A stretch of DNA of 64,000 nt from assembly GCA_021464245.1 (NCBI GenBank), contig JADCRB010000114.1, positions 3,720,001-3,784,000 on the forward strand, written 5' to 3'. The translations under genes and the position numbers were made by a program. Positions within the stretch are counted from its first letter, which is position 1. Every line of letters begins with the position of its first letter. Positions 10,900 to 21,672 of the stretch are shown here, one piece after another. A model generated the notes under the pieces. The model had not been told where the DNA came from, did no database searches, and saw only the letters and a list, made by a program, of their open reading frames with translations. The stretch is from Carallia brachiata (Eukaryota; Streptophyta; Magnoliopsida; Malpighiales; Rhizophoraceae).

Positions 10900-13540
10900 G
10901 GAGAAAAAAAAAAAGCACGAACAAGGGAAAAGGAAAAAAAAAAAACAAACATATTCATTGTCTCACAGTTAAACTATACTTGAATCATCGTTCTTTCTTT
11001 GGAACATGAAAGGAATGTAGAATTAAGTCTCTTTTCAGTTTAATATCGATAATTTGCCACGCTCAAACACTTTATATAAGTGATTTCAATAATTGCAAGA
11101 TACTTTATTGAAAATCCATGAAAACACTTATTATAACAGTGTTACTTAGCCCAGTAGTAAGGGCAAGTGCATTAGCTAATGAAAAATTTTATTCATGGCA
11201 TCTAAAAAAAATACCCAAAAAAAAATATGTGCAATCCTTGGGCAACACCTATACCTAGTAAGCGTGCAATAAAAATTGTAAAAACAATGACTTAAGCCCA
11301 AAGAAGATCACGAGTAGGAGGCACACAATTTAGAAAGAAACTCAAATTTTGCCAATCTCCACCTAAATTATAATTCATTTTCACTTACTTTGCCATATAG
11401 GGACTAAGACCACCAACCCTAATTCTATGCCGAAAAATAGAACTATACAACTGTCTTTTTCGTTTTGTACACAAACTAAGCAACCGGTTTTAAATATCAT
11501 TAGATTCATTACCTAAAACCAAAGTTCGATTTATTATATATAGGGTTTTACATGACTTTCAGAGGTGGGGAGAGGTGGCCTGTTGGCAGTGTGGTTGGTT
11601 AGAATGCGAAATCATCATTGCACACATGGAAAGAGATGCTCCAATTTTAAAAAATTTTCAATTTTTAGTGATCGTCAGGTCCATAAACTGGAAGACTAAT
11701 TAATCATCATGTGGCCTACATTGCATCAGAGTTCCATAAGATTAATCAATTATTCTTCGTCCAATGATGGGCATTGCTTATCTCATTTGCTCGTACATGT
11801 TTTTTTTTTTTGCTCATAATGTATTACCTATGTACACAAACATACAATTTAGTGACCTCATAATCAGTTTCTTACTTTCAATCATCTCTTGTCTATCAGA
11901 ACATATACTATACTACAAATGGAAAGGTTATTTGGGAAGAATATGCTACCAATATTTACCCATGCATATAACATTAACTAAATGTATATATATGATAATA
12001 TGGTATGTATGTAGGAATATTCTTGGTGCAGCTAGGCTGGTCAAGTAGATAAAAAGTATATTTGTAAAATTTTCCCCAAGAAGATATCCTGGTATTGGAC
12101 AGTTTCTTGGTATTAAGTTTTCAATTCTAATAATAGATTTAATCAATTGATTTTTTAATTGAATTCTAGAATGAATTTCTTTTGCTACAGATTTTTGAAT
12201 ACAATAATTCAATACAATAATTAAATTGAATTCTTTTACTTGATAGAAATATTTTAATTTATACATAGAAGGAATATGCAAATACAAAACTACAAAATTC
12301 TCGCTTATTCAAATTATCAATTGTAACACCTTAGCACCTTTTTTTTTTAAGTGTACGCATTCTATCGAATCTTTTTATAAATTATAATACTAAGCAAAAA
12401 AAAAAAAGGGAGAAAATGAATTAAATTATCTAAAATTCATTCATTCCTATTAATATGTGGGAGTTTACAATTTTAAATTAGATATATAAAATTCATTTTT
12501 ACTAATTAAGAAGAGCTAAGAATTTTGAAGATTCCATATTTGAAGAGGGGATTCCATATTTGAAGAGGGGGATCCAGAGAGGTTTATGTCGTGCTAGCTA
12601 GCAACCCCAAAAGTCACCTAACAAAAAGATAAAATAAAAAAAAAGTTACTTCCATTCTATTATAGTTCCTCAGATTTACATAACCTAATTTTACAAACTT
12701 GAGATAATTAAGAAAAATAAAGTTTAATTGCATTCTTCTCGTAAAAATCTTATTGTCCCTTTTTCTTGAGATATATTGTACACTGGCCCATATCTAACAT
12801 ATTTGGAATTGAGGTCTATAATCTAAAAATTCAAATTTTTGGACATTGGAGAATCTCTTACTTTCATATGAACGAAACTTGTATCATTAGCAAAAAAATG
12901 CATAGAGAAAATTGAATAATTTTTTCTGTATTATATATATATCTCTCTGTGTGTGTGTGTGTAGATTTCCTGTCGAAGCTTACAAGTTGTAATATTAAAT
13001 TTCACCTTATTTTCCTATTTCAATGTTATGTGCTGGCTGATGGTTTGTTGGAGGTAACCTTTTTTTTTAATATATAATTCTGATCAATTTTTTTGAAGAT
13101 GAATATACAAGAAGCAAATGATGTACAAATTCAAAATAGAAGAAACCGGAATCCAGGGCTAAAGGTAGGCAATGAAATTTATTGTTGTTTTCAATCTTTT
13201 TTCTCCTGCTTTTTCCCCGCATTTTTGCGGTGGATATCAGAAGACCAGAATTGTCTGTAGATAAAAGCTGTGTACGTAAAAACTATAATACGCGAGAATA
13301 AAAAAATAACAAGGATTGATCATCATCTTGGCCATGCACTGAGTGACGAAAGCAGCCCTTTGCATGGTTGCGTGCATGGAATGTGTTCCTCTCTCACCAC
13401 CAGTGAAATGCCACCTGTTCTTTGACGCTGACTAATATAATCTTTGTTCCTTTGTTTTTTAATATCGAATTACCCCTTTTTTTAATAAATAATTATTTAT
13501 TAGTTAAGTGCTTGCTATTTATTTATTTGTTTTTATAATT
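10900..13540. other. Intergenic; no gene seen
   Basis: AT-rich spacer. It includes a two-copy 20-bp direct repeat at about 12531-12570 (ATTCCATATTTGAAGAGGGG) and a short (GT)n microsatellite near 12948-12962. ORFs at 11764-12048 (+) and 11946-12287 (-) overlap antisense and have no domains. Confidence 0.55.
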
Positions 13541-13669
13541 TGCTCATAAGTATATGTTACGTAAATTTATTTTATTATTTATCATTTTAAGTAAATTCTA
13601 TATATTATATGATATTAAATTATGAATAAATTATATTTATAAAATAAATGAATCAAATTAAAAAGAGAA

Positions 13670-13853
13670 TTGCTATCGACAGTTACTTTTTATTTTTTCT
13701 TTTGTAATTACTAATCATAAATTAATATAGTAATAATTTTTTTATAACAAATTTATAATATACTTGATTTTCATTTTTTTATGGCCAATTAGCACGTGTT
13801 ACATGTAGTAATTGCAAAAAAATAAAAAATAAAAACTAACTGTAACTAGCAAA
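13670..13853. mobile_element. Short fold-back MITE, about 185 bp
   Basis: The left arm TTGCTATCGACAGTTACTTT pairs with the inverse of the right arm (TTGCTAGTTACAGTTAGTTT). Both are followed inward by a T-rich stretch ending in AATTACTA. The sequence just left of it (about 13550-13670) resembles the right end of the MITE at 6055-6195. Confidence 0.6.
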
Positions 13854-13859
13854 ATCTAG

Positions 13860-15064
13860 TTGAAAATCCACAATCGGTGTTTTTTTATTTTTTTATTTTT
13901 TGTTATCACTACTCTCTCCATAAAACATGCTGGAACTTGGTATAATGGGACAACTATCAAAACAAAAGTAGAAAAAGGAAACTAGTGCTAATTAAGTGAG
14001 AGTCGAAATCTTATCGTAGATAATCTTGATAATTGTTCTATGGCTTGCTTGGTCTAAACTTTGGCTCAGTTGAACTAAATGGTCTAGTTTTAAGACTAAA
14101 CAAGTATAATCTTGGTAAATGCATTGAATGGTAGACTACACAAAATCGAATGGACTATGTCATATCTCATAAATTTCATCTCATGCAGTAGTTCAAAATG
14201 AGAGGCCTTTAATGTGAAGTATGGTTGTAGTAATTTATTTCTCTTTTGGCAATAAAAAATTCTTTTAAGGCAAACCTTTAGATCACTGTTAGAAATTTTA
14301 CCGTGACAGCTAAACACTTCAAACATAGAATACACAGATTTAAAGATGATAATTTGAAGCTCGCTCTTATCATTAGGCTAATTATTTAATTTTTTTAATT
14401 GTCTCGTTTGTAAGATTTTTTTGTCTTCAATACAATCGAGACTTTGAAGATGCTTATCGACAATTCGTTTTAATTGTAGAGACTTGAGTATGAAATTTTA
14501 GTTATTTCATTTTAGTAACAAGCTTTCAACTTCAAATGACATTATTCAACTTTCTGCAACAAAAATTTATTATTTTATTTTTTTGTTACAAAAAATATAG
14601 ATATTGTTACTTAAAATTAAAATTTTGTTACAGTATAGATAAATTTTATGTCAAATTTCGTATGCCCGCAAACCGGAACCCCCACAAAGAAAAAAGATGG
14701 GTTATGGAAGCCGCCACGCATATTTGAACACGATCAATATTCCTATGTTTTTGACACGGCGCCCACTAATTTAATTTGTCATTTTACTTCTCAGAATAAA
14801 AAACTTTTTTTTGGGTTCTTTTTTGGCCCTTGCAACACTATTCAAATACAAATTTAAGCTTGCATAAATGTCAATAAGTACTAAAACCGACCACTTTAGT
14901 TAATTCAGACTTTTTATATGCCATGCATGGCGGAATTATTAATTAATAGACATCAAGCAATTATATGTTCCAGTTGCCATTAAATAAACAACGGATGCAA
15001 AGACTTAAAGAATAGAGGACACAATTGACATTTCATTAAGGAAAAAAAAATAAGAAATTTTTAT
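13860..15064. other. Intergenic; no gene seen
   Basis: AT-rich spacer upstream of the MYB gene. Small ORFs (14096-14335 -, 14536-14857 +) are not supported by any motif. Confidence 0.5.
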
Positions 15065-15225
15065 TTTGATTCCTTTTTAAGTGAGTATAACTTATTTAAA
15101 ATCTTATATCATACAATAAATAGGATATAATTAAATAACAAAAATTAAAAATAATATTTAAATAATACTATATTATCAATTAATTTTATTCTCTAAAAGA
15201 GAGAGTAAAATTTCAAGTACCAAAA
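15065..15225. mobile_element. MITE relic related to 6055-6195
   Basis: The left part (TTTTAAGTGAGTATAACTTA then ATCTTATATCATA) matches the left end of the fold-back element at 6055. The right half is degenerate. It lies about 110 bp upstream of the MYB TATA box, so it forms part of that gene's upstream region. Confidence 0.4.
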
Positions 15226-15330
15226 AAACAAAAATAAGAGGTCACACTTGTTTTGCTAGCAAATGGGAAACTACCACGCCAGCCTTGTTTGTTTGGGCAC
15301 AAACGGGGGGGACAAGAACACAAGAGTTTG

Positions 15331-15338
15331 TATAAATA
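15331..15338 (+). promoter_or_regulatory. TATA box of the MYB gene
   Basis: TATAAATA, 147 bp upstream of the MYB start codon, is the best core-promoter match in the region. It would place transcription start near 15360-15370 and give a 5' leader of roughly 110 bases that includes the (AT)n tract. Confidence 0.6.
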
Positions 15339-15422
15339 GACAGCCTGCAGTTGATGGTTGGATGGGAAGGAGGCAGCCAAACCTTGAGAGAGAATAGAAG
15401 ATTAATACAGAGAGCACAGTGG

Positions 15423-15425
15423 ATA

Positions 15426-15461
<36 letters not shown>
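15423..15461 (+). repeat. (AT)n microsatellite in the MYB 5' leader
   Basis: Alternating AT/TA with a single C interruption near 15443. It lies between the TATA box and the start codon. The two halves are self-complementary, so the transcript could form a hairpin close to the AUG. Tracts like this are prone to length variation. Confidence 0.9.
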
Positions 15462-15477
15462 GGAAAATTGAAGGAAA

Positions 15478-16762
15478 ATGGGAAGGTCTCCTTGTTGTGA
15501 TGAAGGTGGACTCAAGAAAGGTCCTTGGACCCCTGAAGAAGATCAGAAACTTGTCAAATACATTCAGAAACATGGCCATGGAAGCTGGAGAGCCCTCCCC
15601 AAACTTGCAGGTATTCTATGGCCACCTCCAAGTCCATGGCATCTCTCTTAACACACTCTCTCTCTCTCTCTCTCTCTCTCCCTCTCTCGCTCTGTGTTTT
15701 TCTGTCTCTGAATTTTGAATAAGTGGATGATTTTGCAGGTCTGAACAGATGTGGGAAGAGTTGCAGGCTAAGATGGACAAACTATTTGAGGCCAGATATC
15801 AAGAGAGGAAAATTCTCCCAGGAAGAGGAACAAACAATTCTCAATCTCCATGCTGTCCTTGGGAACAAGTAATCTGCCAATTCCTACATATCTTTCTTAA
15901 ATCATTTTTGTGGCCAGTGATTTGATTAATGGCTAATTATAAATGAAAACTTTACTAACTTAATTTCATTCGTTTGTTTGTTTCCTTCGCAAGATGGTCA
16001 GCAATTGCCAGCCACCTGCCAGGTCGCACGGACAACGAAATCAAGAATTTCTGGAACACCCACTTGAAGAAGAAGCTAATTCAGATGGGTTTCGATCCCA
16101 TGACTCACCGGCCTCGGACTGATATCTTTTCAACCTTGCCTCATCTCATTGCTCTGGCAAATCTAAAGGAGCTTATAGACAGCCACCCATACGGAGGAGG
16201 AGATCATGCTGCTGTGAGACTGCAAGCAGAAGCTGCTCAGCTGGCTAGGCTTCAATACCTGCAATATCTCCTTCAAATTCAAGCTCCTCAAGGTCCTCAA
16301 CACATACCTTCCATTGCAGCAGCCAGCTCAAACAACAACGTAAACACTGCTTCTTTTAGCGACTTAGAAGCTTTTAATCTTTTGAACTCTCTTGCTTCAA
16401 TCAGAAATGATGATAGCCCAGCTCAGATAGAATTTACAGCCACTCCTCCTCTTCAAGGCCTCCATGAAACTTTGCCTTTCACTCATTTGCCTGATTTACA
16501 AGCCGACCCTAGCAGCTATCAAACACCCAAAAACAAAGACGTGGCTTATCCTTCCCCAGAGCTCACAGTGTTTAGTCCAGGGGATAACTCACCCAATTCT
16601 CCATATTTTCCTTCTACTGTAACTACATCTCCTCCTTCAATCAATCCGCCAATCAACACTGTGGGTGAGTCTTCTAGTGCCTCGAGCTATGGTGGGGAGG
16701 AGGCACCTTCAGTTTGGCCTGACCTCCTCCTTGAAGACCCTTTCTTTCATGAGTTTGCTTAG
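15478..16762 (+). CDS. R2R3-MYB transcription factor, subgroup S24 (MYB53/92/93-like)
   Basis: This is a nuclear DNA-binding regulator. Exons are 15478-15610, 15739-15868 and 15994-16762, with GT..AG introns of 128 and 125 bp. The 130-bp second exon is typical of R2R3-MYB genes. The product is 343 residues. It starts [17 protein letters not shown]. The R2 repeat (about 13-63) has Trp17, Trp37 and Trp57; R3 (about 64-116) has Phe70, Trp89 and Trp108, the usual pattern. After R3, [15 protein letters not shown] and [12 protein letters not shown], then a Gln/Leu-rich stretch, point to the MYB53/92/93 clade. Known members act in suberin and endodermal programmes and in lateral-root control. The R3 helix has [10 protein letters not shown] rather than the bHLH-contact signature. 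The acidic, hydrophobic C-terminus ([16 protein letters not shown]) may be an activation motif. The frame is intact and its GC content exceeds that of its surroundings. The exact paralogue is not decided. Confidence 0.95.
15656..15690 (+). repeat. (CT)n tract in MYB intron 1
   Basis: A nearly pure CT repeat inside the first intron (15611-15738), ending about 50 bases before the acceptor AG at 15737-15738. It probably contributes pyrimidine content to the intron. Confidence 0.9.
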
Positions 16763-19700
16763 CTATTTTACATGCTTCTAAAAAAAGGTTTGGACTTTGG
16801 AGTTGCACCACCAATTTCCTGTAAAGTACTTAGGTTTTTAGAAGACATGATATATACACTGTTCATTGTACGTGGAATCTGCCTTTGATATCGCGTTAGC
16901 ACACGGCACTGCACTGTCAAAGTAGATAGCTTTCGTGTTCATAGATTTGATATGTTTTGAATTTTATGTTTTCTGTGACTAGTTTGAAACTTGTTTTCAT
17001 GGGATTGCCACCGACTAAATATATGTAATTAACTAATTTGAGTGGAAGACTTTTCCCTAGACCTGTTTCACTATTTGCTTTGGTACACAGTTGTGTACAT
17101 TTATGTGTATCAATTGGTGATGCTGCTTCGATTATATAAATCGGTATCCAGCGAAAAAGCAAGGCAGGTGGGTTAGTGAATACAGAAAAACTTTTGATGT
17201 TATGCATATGATATTATAGCATTAGTGTGAAAACTAGAATGGCTTGATGTGATGGATTTTTTTTTTTTACCGAGATTTGATGCGGGACTAATCGGAGTAA
17301 AATGATATTATTATAATAGTTGGTTATATATTTATTATTTTACTGTTAATTGTGATCTAAAAGACTACAAATTAATAATAGGCAACAAATAAATTTGATG
17401 ATGTCACATGATTTTTTTGAGTGTGAACTGTCTATTATTTTTGAATTGAAAACTCTCTATTTTTTTTCGTTGGAGACATTTGAATTGAAAAGTGTTAAAC
17501 ATGGAGAGTTCTTTTTCGCTTTATTATCTTGAGGAGCAGCCACACTGTTGTTCTTTTTGCCTGGAAACGCGTTGACGTTGCAAATTAATACGTTTTCGTT
17601 CAACGGATCCATCATGCATGGCGTGATTGATTAATAATATTTCCTTCCAAGAAATTGCAGATATAAAGTCTTGGAATCTTTGCAATTACAGCCTGTTTGA
17701 AATTCTTGTTAATTTATTCGCAAACCAACTTCACAACATATAAAATGCAGAGTTGAAATATAATATATATATATATACGAGCTTACCCAGAACTCAGAAG
17801 TCATGATGTTCACACAGAGGAAATGGCTTTTGCTCGTTACCTTCTTGCTAGGGTATCATTTGGGCTATTAACAATAAAGTTACACGAACACAATCATTTA
17901 ACGCAGCCTAAAGATAGGGTCACATATTTCATTATTATAATTGTTGCATATTTTTAGTTCTTCGAAATATAAACACAATTAATGAAAATACAAATGTGCG
18001 TATACATGACAATGCAACATCAAGTGTCTATGTAATGAATGACTTGAGTTAAACTAGTATTTTGGGTGTAATTGAGAGATGAAGTAATTGATTGACCAAT
18101 CCCGTTTGATATTACACTGGCCAACAACTCTGGAGGAAGTGGCTGTAAGCCTCCAGTCTATCGCTATCTTGCTCATCTAAAAATTGGTTTATTTATGACA
18201 CCGGACGATACTGCATGGGATTTTTTCTTCATATTTTTTTGTTCAGAGAGAGAGAGAGTCGACCGAAGTATCAATGTCAAATATGGTGACGTAAAAGGAT
18301 CCTTCAATGATAAGAGAGGACCCCAGGCTGTTAAAAAACAGAAAGGGTTCCAATTATTATTTGGGATAAAGATTGCTATCCGGACGTACACGTATGCCGC
18401 CTCCGGACAACAATTAAGAAATAAAACTGAAGGTTAAATTAACGTGATCGTATTGAATTTTTTTTTAAAATTTATTTTTAAGAAAAAAATTATTTTTAAT
18501 TTTAGCATATATAAGGTGAGATTTAAATTTTAAATTTTAAAATAATACTCATTTAATTTTAAATTTTAATTTTATAATTTTTTCAAATTTTTTTTTAAAA
18601 ATTTAATGTGGTTACACCTAAAATACATATGTTATATGATTGTTCGGACACCACTTCCCAGTGCAAAACCGAGCCCTTATTATGTGCTGGCACAATGATG
18701 GACAACATTAATTGCATCTGATTTTCTTTTTCTTAAAAAAAAAAAAATTTTGCACCATTAATGATGAATTAAGGAAACAAAAATTGTGGTAAAAGTTGAA
18801 AGTTTCAAAGGAACACCATGATTTTTTATTTTTTTTTTTGCATAAAGTATGGATAAAAGTGAACGTAGCAAAGGTTTTCGTTAATTTATTTTTGTTTTAT
18901 ATAATTAACGAAGAAATAGAAATTGCTTAAAAATTAAAGGTAGGCAAGGTCATTTAACTCACACTTAAATTAACTTCTTTTTTTTTAAATCAGAGAATTA
19001 ACGTATTTAAGTGAGTGTTCTTTTCATTGACCTACAAGTGCAGGATACTGCCATTAAATTAGTAAATATTAAGTGTATACTCTTTTTTTTGTTTTTTGAT
19101 TTAGAGAATTAAGGTATTTAGAGTTTAATTTATAATTAATATTTTAAATCTCTCTCAAATACTTAAGTATTTAGGTGGGTTTCAAGTCCAAAGACTTGAT
19201 TTTACATAGTATCAAAGTTTTATGATCAAGTAGTTTTGTGTATGAATTTCGTTACCTTCACATTTAATGTGAATTTCTATAATTATAGTGAGCACGTCTT
19301 TCATTCATATTTTTTTAACATGGTATCAAGTCGTATGAACAAGTAGTCTTATGTTCAAATCTCACAACCTCATATTTAATTGTAAATTTTTACATATGAT
19401 AGGTTTTTCTTTCTTTCAGACTTTCAACTTAATAAGTTTTCTGTTAGAAAATATATTGAAATTTAATATATAATTTATATCCCGAATTTCTCCCAACAAT
19501 TTAAATTTAAATTTTGGGGTGGATTGATTTCTTGACAGCCATAAAATTAGAGTCAACATAAAGGAGTTAATGTTAGCCACCTCCTTAGTTTATAGAAGTG
19601 TCAAATTACTATTGTATTGTAAAACGATCCAAGCCCGATAAAAGAAATTAAGCTTAAGGTCCTATGTTTTTCACTCAAACGTGGAAACTCAAAAAATTTC

Positions 19701-20540
19701 TTGTCGATTGCCCCTCGGATCAATTTGCTTTTGTTACAAAAAATGTTGCTTTCTTCTTCGCTGTTCAATGTTGCTTTTCTCTCACTCTGAAGCAATCTTA
19801 TATTTCAAAAAAAAAAAAGTATATACTTTGATCTCTCCATTATGACATATGAATTTAAACACGAATCTTGTTCTGTTTACATTTTAATCCTCTAAAGAGA
19901 CAGGTGTTCAATTGCTCATTTACATTTTTAATTTGCTTCATCTGTATTTTCTCCCTTTTTATTTAGTTTTTAACCCTTCAATCAGTCAAAAAAAAAAAAA
20001 AGTTCAAAGTAGAACACTTCAATAATGGATCAAAAGTAATAAGGATCATTTGGAGAATTTCCTCTGAAAGCTTTTCGTTGATGGCTGAAAAGTGATGTTT
20101 TCCAATTTGGATTAGCTACCACTGACTTCTTTTCACTTCAACTTTTTAATTTAAATATAAACCATGAAATCTGTTTTGAGCACTGATAGATTGAGATTGA
20201 GATCACTTATAACGTCTCAATTCAACTTTTCTTATAAAGAATACTCATCACCTGAGTATTGATAGATCTGAATATAACTCACTACCACCTAACGATTGCT
20301 GAATCTTAGACTCGACATACAACTATTATCAGATCTTTCAAATGCAACATTGGAGTAAGGACACCCAACTTCTTGTGCTTGGGTTGGGAGAATTGTTAGA
20401 GCGAGGATTTAAATTTGGGTCAACTGCATAAAAATATATCTAGTTATTATCAGACTACCACCTTAGGTGGTGTAACATAAAATTGCATGTACAACTCACA
20501 CAATTCTAAATCCTTACTTATTATTAAATTATCAGTGGTT
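16763..20540. other. MYB 3' flank and intergenic; no further gene seen
   Basis: The first 100-400 bases probably contain the MYB 3' UTR, but no single poly(A) signal stands out. The rest is AT-rich spacer. ORFs at 16917-17207 (-), 18173-18437 (both strands) and 19601-19795 (-) have no domains. Confidence 0.5.
19204..19405 (+). repeat. Two-copy direct repeat, period about 114 bp
   Basis: Units at 19204-19290 and 19318-19405 share ACATRGTATCAAR, ATGAWCAAGTAGT, an imperfect CAAATCTCAC-like word and CATTTAAT in the same order. The pattern resembles fragments of tRNA-like or LTR-adjacent sequence, but I cannot assign it. Confidence 0.45.
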
Positions 20541-20563
20541 GAAGATTAATATTATAAAAAAAA

Positions 20564-21672
20564 GGCATGAAAACAAATTTCACCTATTATTTTTAACTTT
20601 TTTAAAAATTTCGTTGACAACTGTTTTTCCTTTTAGAATCCATACTTTAAATTCTCGCTCTTAACCTTTTTTCACTTTTTGTTTTTTTGTTTGTTAATTG
20701 TTAAGTCTGACACGTAGCAGTCCAATTAGTGCACATCATTCAAGTCAGACGTCAAGTAAGTAGAAACTGATAACATAGTACACAACATCATTTCTCACAT
20801 ACTTTTTCGGAAATTTTAATTTTCAAGTAATTAAGAGAGAAAATCTAAAATGATTTTTTAAACCCAACAAATAATTTTAGAAAAAGCCACTTAAATAAAT
20901 TACATCCCAATTATACCACTGACATATCAAAAGATCAATTCCATCGTTCATTACTTAAGTAACTATGTTTAAAAATAAATAAATAACCATGTTTCTCGCT
21001 TCAAGATTACTCCTTTGTACCAAAGACGTGTTGAATAATTTAAATTACCAAGTTACGATGAAGGGTCCAAAGCGTGGAAGGTTAAGGCCAGGAATTTGAT
21101 CTCCGGCGACACTGAGGAATATTCCGTCAGATATTTGGTCGTGGCAACCAGAGAAGCTAGCAATCCTTTTGCCAAATTGGACAAGAATCAAGGCTTAGAG
21201 AGAGAGAGAAAGAAACAGAAATTGAGCAAGAATCGAGGATTAGAGAGACAAGAGGAAATAGCTAACAATCGTTCGAAGGGATGTGTTTCTGGTTGGAAGA
21301 CGAAAGACGGACAGATGGGTAGAGGAAATCGAAAAATCAGGGTTTGGTTTTGGGTTTTTTCTATTTTTTTTTTAACTTTTTAGTTTTAAAACATCATTCT
21401 AAATTTTTTCTTTTAACCATTTGAAAATTAAAATTTTTGAAAAAATGTGTAGAAAATTATTGTGTGCTATGTGATCAGCTTCGGCTGACAAAATATTTGA
21501 TTTAGATGACGTGACATTAATTTAATTATATATCAGACTTAATGATAGACTAACGAAAAAAAGTGAAAAGATTGGTAAAAAAAATATGAAAAGTGTATTT
21601 TTAAAAATAACAAAATATGTGGGTGAAATTGTAAAAAAAAAAAGGATAATAGATGAAATATGTATTTATGTC
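20564..21672. mobile_element. Non-autonomous Mutator-like element (Pack-MULE-like)
   Basis: About 1.1 kb with long terminal inverted repeats: left arm about 20564-20865, right arm about 21385-21672. Inverting the right arm gives the same ordered words as the left arm. Examples are CATAAATACATATTTCATC against CATGAAAACAAATTTCACC, CTTTTCACTTTTT, ATTAAGTCTGA, CATAGYACACAA and TTTTAATTTTCAA. The ends are followed by TAAAAAAAA on the left and TAAAAAAGT on the right, a candidate 9-bp target duplication. Long TIRs and 9-bp duplications are the Mutator signature. The interior has no transposase but carries an ORF, annotated separately. Confidence 0.75.
21096..21383 (+). CDS. Cargo ORF inside the MULE, unidentified
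   Basis: A 95-codon frame lies between the two MULE arms. It is rich in Arg, Lys and Glu, with a repeated phrase (KNQGLERERKKQKL then KNRGLERQEE) that reflects a short internal DNA duplication of GA-rich sequence. Its composition differs from the AT-rich arms, as expected for captured host DNA. No family is recognised and no intron boundary is visible. It may be a captured exon or 5' leader rather than a translated protein. Confidence 0.3.
   Translation: MISGDTEEYSVRYLVVATREASNPFAKLDKNQGLERERKKQKLSKNRGLERQEEIANNRSKGCVSGWKTKDGQMGRGNRKIRVWFWVFSIFFLTF

Noticed and set aside
15271..15718. ORFs of about 100 codons on both strands over the MYB 5' region
   Set aside because: They are shadows of MYB exon 1 and of the (AT)n and (CT)n repeats. 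The MYB frame with splice sites explains the sequence.
19318..19335. TGGTATCAAG as a second copia primer-binding site
   Set aside because: It is one unit of a short direct repeat with no LTR end before it and no gag after it.
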